A stretch of 18,610 nucleotides of DNA from Bacteroidota bacterium (lineage in GTDB: Bacteria > Bacteroidota > Bacteroidia > Sphingobacteriales > Sphingobacteriaceae): positions 1 to 18,610 of the forward strand of contig JANYAB010000675.1 in NCBI GenBank assembly GCA_025355225.1, in the 5' to 3' direction. The notes under the pieces are model-generated. The model saw only the letters and a program-made list of their open reading frames with translations, did no database searches and had not been told where the DNA came from. Below, one piece after another: positions 13,258 to 18,610 of this stretch. Position 1 is the stretch's first letter; each line of letters begins with the position of its first letter. Made by a program: the position numbers and the translations under genes.

Positions 13258-14010
13258 TCAAACGTTCAACTTACTCAAAAATTCCACAGCAAATGTATTC
13301 AGATTTTTAATAGCGAGCCCTATTTGCCAGTTATCCCGATTACGTTTTTCTACATAATTTGACACAGTCCTGATCTGCAGGCAAGGGACACCGGCCTGCT
13401 TGCAAGCATAAAAAAAGGCCGCGCCTTCCATGCTTTCTAATTGTGGTTGTATGCGACTGGTTAAGTTTCTAATACTTACGTCATTTCCATGCACAGTGTT
13501 CACTGTAATGGCTGTGACTTGTTTGAGGTTTGAATTGTCCCCGAAATTAGAAAGGCTGGCGGTCGATCTAAATTTACTTTCACCAAAGCCGAGCTCGTCA
13601 ATAGCTAAAAATGCACCACCATTTTCAGCACCTAATTCCGAAAAACTGTCTTCTATAACCTCTACCACCTTGCCCAAAGCTATGCCCCGGTCAAAACTGC
13701 CGGCAATACCCAGGTTAATAGCCAGGTCGTACTGATGCGTGGCCAGGTGTTTCCCCAAGGCAAAAGCAGTAGCAACCATGCCAACGCCCGTAATGAGAAG
13801 TTCTAAGTCTTGAGTTTCGAGTTTTGAGTCCGACTTCAAACTTCCGACTTCTGACTTCCGACTTCTGACTTCCGACTTCCGACTTCTGACTTCCGACTTC
13901 CGACTTCCGACTTCTAACTTCAGACTTCCGACTTCTAACTTCAGACTTTCGACTTCTAACTTCAGACTTTCGACTTCAAAAGAAGTAGCGGCGACAACCA
14001 AAACGCGCAT
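13258..14010 (-). CDS. mqnB: Futalosine hydrolase with a repeat-encoded insert
   Basis: MqnB removes hypoxanthine or adenine from (amino)futalosine in menaquinone synthesis. The ATG at 14010 (MRVLVVAATSFEVE) matches the family start; a TTG at 14043 is less likely. The nucleosidase fold shows LLITGVGMVATAFALGKHL (71-89), YDLAINLGIAGSF, VVEVIEDSFSELGAENGGAFL, VNTVHGND and the catalytic ESMEGAAFFYACKQAGVPCLQIRTVSNYVEKRN. Between strand one (residue 11) and LLITGVG, 56 residues of seven-residue repeats (SLKLEVE, SLKLEVG, SRKSEVR and so on) are encoded by the heptamer array. Removing them leaves about 194 residues, a normal family size. The insert may form an amphipathic helix on the surface. It is the first gene of mqnB-mqnD. 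Confidence 0.9.
   Translation of the reverse strand: MRVLVVAATSFEVESLKLEVESLKLEVGSLKLEVGSRKSEVRSRKSEVRSRKSEVGSLKSDSKLETQDLELLITGVGMVATAFALGKHLATHQYDLAINLGIAGSFDRGIALGKVVEVIEDSFSELGAENGGAFLAIDELGFGESKFRSTASLSNFGDNSNLKQVTAITVNTVHGNDVSIRNLTSRIQPQLESMEGAAFFYACKQAGVPCLQIRTVSNYVEKRNRDNWQIGLAIKNLNTFAVEFLSKLNV
13811..13978. repeat. 24-unit heptamer array inside mqnB
   Basis: There are twenty-four consecutive 7-bp units without a phase break, mostly gacttcc/gacttct with aacttca and gactttc variants, and tgagttt/cgagttt at the far end. The total of 168 bp is 56 codons, so the mqnB frame is kept, and three heptamers give each seven-residue protein repeat. A gain or loss of one or two units would shift the frame. 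Confidence 0.9.
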
Positions 14011-14061
14011 AATGGCTTTATTTTGACAGCTAAGATAAAACAAAGCCCTGTTTTTGTTTTG

Positions 14062-14069
14062 TATATTTG
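14062..14069 (+). promoter_or_regulatory. Candidate -7 element before the PTPS-like gene
   Basis: TATATTTG matches TAnnTTTG in the 73-bp divergent gap between mqnB and the pterin gene, 14 nt before the ATG at 14084. No TTTG was seen at the expected -33 distance. Confidence 0.4.
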
Positions 14070-14083
14070 CTGCAATAATTATT

Positions 14084-14503
14084 ATGATGATATATATTAC
14101 ACGGAAAGAGCATTTTAATGCAGCACACAGAATGTACCGTGAAGAATGGAGCGAAGAAAAAAACCGGGAAGTGTTTGGTAAATGTGCAAACCCAAACTGG
14201 CACGGGCATAATTACGATCTATTTGTAACGGTCAAGGGAGAAATCACCCATGCGACCGGGTATTTGATCGACCTTAAGGAGTTGAAAATAATAATAAACG
14301 ACCATGTGATCGAAAAGCTGGACCATATGAACATCAATAAGGATGTTGGTTTTATGACTGGTAAAATGGCCTCAACTGAAATTCTCTGCATTGAAATATT
14401 TAACCAATTAAAAGCGCCAATTGAAAAATACGAGGGAGTATTTTTACATTCGGTGAAATTATATGAGACCGAAAATAATTTTGCAGAATATTTTGGCGAT
14501 TAA
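14084..14503 (+). CDS. 6-pyruvoyl-tetrahydropterin synthase / QueD family protein
   Basis: The ATG at 14084 (MMIYITRKEHFNAAHR) gives 139 residues; a TTG at 14054 is also open. Zinc ligands are His15 (FNAAHR) and His40/His42 (HGHNY), the catalytic Cys34 is in FGKCANPNWHGHNY, and Asp-His of the triad is in EKLDHMNIN. The FGKCxNPNxHGHNY spacing is that of animal-type PTPS, not the shorter CxxxHGH of typical QueD, which favours a tetrahydropterin product. QueD-type use for queuosine remains possible because GTP cyclohydrolase I, encoded nine bases downstream, supplies dihydroneopterin triphosphate for both routes. The pair is probably one operon, perhaps extending to fabD. Confidence 0.88.
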   Translation: MMIYITRKEHFNAAHRMYREEWSEEKNREVFGKCANPNWHGHNYDLFVTVKGEITHATGYLIDLKELKIIINDHVIEKLDHMNINKDVGFMTGKMASTEILCIEIFNQLKAPIEKYEGVFLHSVKLYETENNFAEYFGD

Positions 14504-14512
14504 TCCCGAAAA

Positions 14513-15151
14513 ATGAGTAACAATAATTCAATCCCCGACCGCGATGAGGGCATCGACGGTTATGTAAAAATTGACCGGTATAACCCGGAATTGATCGATA
14601 GCCTGAGTACACATTACCATGACGTTTTACAGCAGATAGGTGAGAACCCAAATCGTGAGGGTTTATTAAAGTCGCCTGAAAGAATTGCCAAGGCCATGTT
14701 ATTTCTTACCCACGGTTATGACCTGAACGCGAAGGAGATACTATCTTCAGCGATGTTTAAAGAGGAATACAGCCAGATGGTGGTGGTGAAGGATATCGAA
14801 GTTTATTCGATGTGCGAGCACCATATGCTGCCATTTTTTGGCAAAGCACATATAGCTTATATTCCGAACGGATATGTTGTTGGTTTGAGCAAGATACCCC
14901 GGATAGTTGATGTTTTTGCCCGCAGATTGCAGGTGCAGGAGCGTTTAACCAACGAAATAAGGGATTGCATACAGGATACCTTGCACCCTTTGGGCGTAGG
15001 CGTTGTAATTGAATGCAGGCATTTGTGCATGAGCATGCGCGGTGTTCAAAAACAAAATTCGGTTACCACCACTTCTGCATTTACAGGAGAATTTTTAAAG
15101 GAAAAAACGAGAACGGAATTTTTAAATTTGATATCGTCGAAGTTAAGTTGA
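14513..15151 (+). CDS. folE: GTP cyclohydrolase I
   Basis: At 212 residues, this is the type IA enzyme that converts GTP to 7,8-dihydroneopterin triphosphate for folate, tetrahydropterin and queuosine. Zinc ligands are Cys101 and His104 (SMCEHHMLPFFGKAHIAY) and Cys172 (ECRHLCMSMRGV); catalytic histidines are His103 and His170. Other family blocks are NREGLLKSPERIAKA, GLSKIPRIVDVFARRLQVQERLT and TTTSAFTGEF. It follows the PTPS-like gene after nine bases, and the two act in sequence. The TGA stop (15149-15151) overlaps the first bases of GC-rich element III. Confidence 0.97.
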   Translation: MSNNNSIPDRDEGIDGYVKIDRYNPELIDSLSTHYHDVLQQIGENPNREGLLKSPERIAKAMLFLTHGYDLNAKEILSSAMFKEEYSQMVVVKDIEVYSMCEHHMLPFFGKAHIAYIPNGYVVGLSKIPRIVDVFARRLQVQERLTNEIRDCIQDTLHPLGVGVVIECRHLCMSMRGVQKQNSVTTTSAFTGEFLKEKTRTEFLNLISSKLS

Positions 15152-15244
15152 GCCCCCAGCCCCCCAAAGGGGAGCACGAGGGCCTATGTATCATTTAATT
15201 ATAAGTATTAACAACAAATTCCCCCTTTAGGGGGTTAGGGGGCA
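15150..15244. repeat. GC-rich paired-arm inverted element III (folE/fabD gap)
   Basis: The left arm GAGCCCCCAGCCCCCCAAAG... (15150-15174) begins within the folE stop. The right arm (15219-15243) reads CCCCCTTTAGGGGGTTAGGG then GG and ends just before the fabD ATG at 15246. The arms are inverted copies separated by about 45 AT-rich bases. It occupies the whole 94-bp gap, as elements I and II do at their gaps. Confidence 0.75.
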
Positions 15245-15245
15245 T

Positions 15246-16133
15246 ATGAAAGCATACATTTTTCCGGGCCAGGGGGCCCAGTTTGTTGGAATGGGCAAGG
15301 ATCTATATGAACGATCTGAAAAAGCCCGTGAATTATTTGAAAAAGCTAACGAAATACTTGGTTTCCGAATTACGGATATTATGTTTAACGGCACGGATGA
15401 GGACCTTAAACAAACCAATGTTACGCAACCTGCCATTTTTTTGCATTCCGTAATTTTGGCCAAAGTTTTAGGTAATGATTTTAAACCTGACATGGCAGCC
15501 GGGCATTCTTTGGGCGAATTTTCGGCACTCGTATCTGCAGGCGCCTTAGCTTTTGAAGATGGGTTGCACCTGGTAGCCGCGCGTGCAAATGCAATGCAAA
15601 AAGCCTGCGAACTGCAACCATCTACCATGGCGGCTATTTTAGGACTTGACGATTTTACCGTTGAAGATGTTTGCCGCCAATTAACTGATGTAGTAGTGCC
15701 CGCTAACTACAATTGCCCTGGTCAGCTGGTAATCTCTGGTACTATTGCGGGCATTGACAACGCGTGCGAGAAGCTGCTTGCAGCGGGAGCCAGAAGGGCT
15801 TTAAAGTTAAACGTTGGTGGTGCCTTTCATTCTCCCTTAATGGAGGCTGCAAGGGTTGAACTGGAACATGCAATAGTACATACCGAAATTAAAGAGCCAC
15901 TATGTCCCATCTATCAAAATATTGATGCTAAACCTTACACCGATCCGGCTAAAATAAAACATAACTTAATTGCGCAACTTACGGGCCCGGTTCGCTGGAC
16001 ACAAACTGTAATGCACATGCTGGAAGATGGAGCGATCTCCTTTACTGAGGTGGGCCCCGGAAATGTATTGCAGGGCCTTGTTAAAAAAATCGATAAGACT
16101 GCTATCACAAACAGCGCAGTTTTAGAACAATAA
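15246..16133 (+). CDS. fabD: Malonyl-CoA:ACP transacylase
   Basis: This 295-residue enzyme moves malonyl from CoA to acyl carrier protein for fatty-acid elongation. The N-terminal FPGQGAQFVGMGKDLYE (6-22), nucleophile Ser88 in AGHSLGEFSALV (85-96), Arg113 in AARANAMQ, which binds the malonyl carboxylate, and catalytic His195 in GGAFHSPLM are all present, as is the C-terminal EVGPGNVLQGL. Length is typical. The ATG lies two bases after the right arm of element III. A terminator-like hairpin follows the stop, so this is the end of the transcript. Confidence 0.96.
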   Translation: MKAYIFPGQGAQFVGMGKDLYERSEKARELFEKANEILGFRITDIMFNGTDEDLKQTNVTQPAIFLHSVILAKVLGNDFKPDMAAGHSLGEFSALVSAGALAFEDGLHLVAARANAMQKACELQPSTMAAILGLDDFTVEDVCRQLTDVVVPANYNCPGQLVISGTIAGIDNACEKLLAAGARRALKLNVGGAFHSPLMEAARVELEHAIVHTEIKEPLCPIYQNIDAKPYTDPAKIKHNLIAQLTGPVRWTQTVMHMLEDGAISFTEVGPGNVLQGLVKKIDKTAITNSAVLEQ

Positions 16134-16139
16134 TATTAC

Positions 16140-16173
16140 AAGCCACCCTTTATAAAACGGATGGTTTTATTTT
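16140..16173 (+). terminator. Terminator after fabD
   Basis: AAGCCACCC (16140-16148) pairs with GGATGGTTT (16159-16167) with one C-A mismatch and one G-T wobble around a 10-nt loop. It is followed by TATTTTT. Confidence 0.55.
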
Positions 16174-16206
16174 TGATATTGTAATTTATATTACCTTGTT
16201 AAAATC

Positions 16207-18610
16207 TTGACCACATTTGCGAAAATTCGGTTATTGCTGGCTCTGCTGTTTGCCAGCTTTCTATTGACGGCCATTATTGTCCAAAAGACCTATACGCCCA
16301 AAAATAACCTTTATCAAACCGCACAGATACTGGAAGACAATCTGCATAAAAAGGAAGAGGTTGTAAATAAAACCATAAATAATAAAGCAAGCTTTGATAA
16401 ACTAAAAACGCTTGAAGACAATGAATTAGAGGCCCTTAAAACAATTAAAGCCTTTACGACGGATGAAAACATTTGGACTTCAACGTTCCACGACGGACAT
16501 TTAGCATTCTGGGGCGGTGTGAAAGTAATACCCACCCATCCCGAATTAATTAAGGAGGGATATTCCTTTGTTAGGGAGTCCAATGGCTATTACGAAGCAA
16601 TAAAAAAGAGCGACGGTAAGTTTTCTGCAATCTTTTTTATTCCTGTAAAAATAGAATACCCGTTTCAAAACCAATATCTCCAAAACACTTTTGCCAAAAA
16701 CTTATTAAATGACAATAACATTGAAATAGCCGATTTTACTGATAGAAATATTTACGAGATACATAGTATTGATCACTCTTATTTGTTTTCGGTAAAAGTA
16801 AAGGTAAACCAGGTTAGCCATAAATTCTTCTATTTTGAATTAGTTGTATGGGTATTGTGTTTTTTAGTGTTGTGCCTGCTTATTCAAAGTCTTTGTAACT
16901 ACATCGCGAACAAAGGTTATGCATATGTATCATTTTTAGCATTAGGCGTGTTTATAATTCTGGTCAGGTTTGTTAACCTGCGATACGGATGGCCTGATTT
17001 CACCTACAGACCGAACATTTTCAATCCGGAGTTATATGCGTCGGGCAGTATCTATCCGTCATTTGGCGATTTTTGCATCAATATATTATGTATTTGCTGG
17101 CTTGTTGTTTTTATTTATCGCCATCGCGGTAAAGTATTAAAAAACGTATACAATAAAATTGCCGGCTATCTCATCGTAGTTTCATGCCTGTTAATTTTAA
17201 TCCTAAGTTCTACGTACTTATTGAAGCTTTTTTACGGATTGGTCATAAACTCAAAAATCAGTTTTGATGTAAATAACGTGCTCAATCTTTCCGGCTTTAG
17301 CGTGATGGGCGTATTAATGCTGTGTTTCAGTTTTTTAATATTCTTTTTGCTAATCGAAATATCCCTGACAGTTTGTACTAAGCTTACAGTTCCCGTTGCA
17401 CATCAGACCGCATTGTTGATATCGGCAATAACAATAACCACATTAGCTGCAAGCTATTACCAGGATAAATTTACGCTGTTTTATATCATAGCGGCAATTT
17501 GGGTCCTTATAAGAGGCTATGCCTACAGGTGCGGGGAGGCCAGGTTTAACTCCAGTTCGCTGGTCATTATTATATTGTTGTGTGCAATTGTTTCTGCCAT
17601 TAAGCTTAACCATTTCCAGTCGATCAGAGAAATGGAAACCCGTAAGGCCCTTGTCCAAAAACTGGAAACGCCCGACGATGTGACCGCTGATTATATATTC
17701 AAAAAAATCGAAAATCAAATAATAGCGGATCCGTTTATCAAAAGATACTTTACTGATACCGCTCATAATAGCAATTATTTAAAAAATCATTTTCAAAGAA
17801 AATATTTCGACGGTTATCTTGCAAAATATGACATTAAAGTACATGAATTTAATAACCTCGGCGAACCGCTATCGGCAGATAAAAACTATGAGTTAAGCGA
17901 TTTTCGGGGAATGGTGATGTTCAATTCCTTTTTTAAAGTTACGGATACAAAATATTTCTACCGCGATAATGAATCATTCGGATTTCAGAATTACTTTGTC
18001 ATGTTACCAGTTTTTGATGGCGATAATAATCTGGGGACCCTCGTTATTGAAATACAATCAAAAGCATTACAGGGGGAAAACTCATTCCCCGAATTACTTA
18101 TAGATGGTGAGACAAAATCAGGCGATGATTTTAAAAATTATTCGTACGCCTTTTACATGGATGGTAAGCTAATCAGCCAAAAAGGCAAATATGTTTACAG
18201 CCTCATCAACAATGAGTTTAAAGGCAAGATTAAGGATTATCTGTTTAAAAACACCAACAGTAACGAACCATCAAGATATGGTATGTTTACAAGGTATAGC
18301 CATTTAATATATAAACCCAGCCAGCGCAATCTGATCGTTGTAAGCATGGAAGAGGATATTGTTACCAATATGATAACTTCGGTAACTTTCTTTTTCATTG
18401 TTTTTTTAGTTTTCGGTGTTATTGTGATTATACTACGGTGGTTATGGGCACGCATCAGAATATTGCATATCGAGGACAATTATTTGCATTGGGTGCTCAA
18501 GCTAAACTTCGATAATATTCTTTATAAAACACGCATACAGTTTTCGATAGTACTGGCAGTTGTAATCACCCTATTGCTGGTTGGTATAATAACCTATCTA
18601 TCTATTATTG
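16207..18610 (+). CDS. Large multi-pass sensor-like membrane protein, 3' end outside the window
   Basis: From a TTG at 16207 the frame is open to the window end: 801 codons, no stop. Upstream in frame there is a TGA at 16174 and no ATG. An N-terminal helix (about 4-22) is followed by a 185-residue external domain, then about eight membrane helices (about 211-230, 236-257, 286-307, 317-343, 362-388, 401-418, 420-438, 448-467). A second external domain follows (about 468-715, with KLETPDDVTADYIFKKIENQI and FQNYFVMLPVFDGDNNLGTLVIEI, PAS/Cache-like in look). Two more helices come last (721-745 and 776-801). This layout resembles the input part of very large Bacteroidota histidine kinases, but no kinase box lies in the window, so that assignment is inference. 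Confidence 0.65.
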   Translation, partial: MTTFAKIRLLLALLFASFLLTAIIVQKTYTPKNNLYQTAQILEDNLHKKEEVVNKTINNKASFDKLKTLEDNELEALKTIKAFTTDENIWTSTFHDGHLAFWGGVKVIPTHPELIKEGYSFVRESNGYYEAIKKSDGKFSAIFFIPVKIEYPFQNQYLQNTFAKNLLNDNNIEIADFTDRNIYEIHSIDHSYLFSVKVKVNQVSHKFFYFELVVWVLCFLVLCLLIQSLCNYIANKGYAYVSFLALGVFIILVRFVNLRYGWPDFTYRPNIFNPELYASGSIYPSFGDFCINILCICWLVVFIYRHRGKVLKNVYNKIAGYLIVVSCLLILILSSTYLLKLFYGLVINSKISFDVNNVLNLSGFSVMGVLMLCFSFLIFFLLIEISLTVCTKLTVPVAHQTALLISAITITTLAASYYQDKFTLFYIIAAIWVLIRGYAYRCGEARFNSSSLVIIILLCAIVSAIKLNHFQSIREMETRKALVQKLETPDDVTADYIFKKIENQIIADPFIKRYFTDTAHNSNYLKNHFQRKYFDGYLAKYDIKVHEFNNLGEPLSADKNYELSDFRGMVMFNSFFKVTDTKYFYRDNESFGFQNYFVMLPVFDGDNNLGTLVIEIQSKALQGENSFPELLIDGETKSGDDFKNYSYAFYMDGKLISQKGKYVYSLINNEFKGKIKDYLFKNTNSNEPSRYGMFTRYSHLIYKPSQRNLIVVSMEEDIVTNMITSVTFFFIVFLVFGVIVIILRWLWARIRILHIEDNYLHWVLKLNFDNILYKTRIQFSIVLAVVITLLLVGIITYLSII

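Noticed and set aside
13430..13735. Plus-strand 101-residue frame
   Set aside because: It is antisense to mqnB, whose minus-strand frame has clear family motifs.
13811..13978. CRISPR array
   Set aside because: The units are only 7 bp with no unique spacers and lie in frame inside mqnB, so this is tandem repeat DNA.
15013..15198. Small frame overlapping the folE end
   Set aside because: It is a shifted reading of the conserved FolE C-terminus followed by repeat element III; no independent support.
16314..16583. Minus-strand 89-residue frame
   Set aside because: It is antisense to the large sensor-like gene, with no motif and low-complexity Ser/Leu composition.

Overview
The window looks like chromosomal DNA of a Bacteroidota bacterium, most likely the Sphingobacteriaceae (Mucilaginibacter/Pedobacter type). 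This rests on the gene families (LytS/LytTR pair, futalosine-route menaquinone genes, GC-poor coding), the lack of obvious Shine-Dalgarno sites, and TAnnTTTG-type promoter elements. The genus is inference; no rRNA or marker search was possible.

Layout. (1) 199-1523: a lipoprotein with an IPT/TIG domain and a seven-blade 'WKNG...VYxxG' propeller, split by a one-base frameshift in a T run. (2) 1734-3641, minus strand: a coupled operon of a tiny membrane protein, an ABC ATPase and an ABC-2 permease. It is divergent from 3845-5585, a LytS-type kinase and LytTR regulator. (3) 5735-7134: a PlsC-like acyltransferase and a four-helix, histidine-rich membrane protein. (4) 7153-10339: trpE-trpG-trpC behind a complete-looking transcription attenuator, with a 22-residue leader peptide carrying Trp-Trp, an antiterminator and an intrinsic terminator. 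trpD, trpF, trpB and trpA are not here. (5) 10367-10998, minus strand: a DUF433 antitoxin-like protein overlapping an unrecognised 99-residue protein. (6) 11093-12277: hflX. (7) 12342-14010, minus strand: mqnB-mqnD for menaquinone by the futalosine route. (8) 14084-16133: a 6-pyruvoyl-tetrahydropterin synthase homologue, folE and fabD. (9) 16207 to the window end: the 5' part of a very large multi-pass sensor-like membrane protein that runs off the edge.

Two families of small repeats overlie this ordinary gene content. The first is strictly 7-bp periodic DNA at five places: 5587-5769, 8779-8813, 12894-12921, 13209-13243 and 13811-13978. The last array is 24 in-phase heptamers inside mqnB, adding exactly 56 codons in frame. 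The second is a GC-rich paired-arm inverted element (core CCCCCTNAAGGGGG plus an AGCCCCC end) that fills the gaps trpG/trpC, hflX/mqnD and folE/fabD, with a single arm before trpG. Both families have entered reading frames: the C-termini of TrpG, MqnD and PlsC and the interiors of MqnB and MqnD are partly repeat-derived.

The most interesting material is therefore the trp attenuator and these two repeat families, not a new enzyme cluster. No gene-free stretch exceeds about 210 bases; the gaps are described in the entries.
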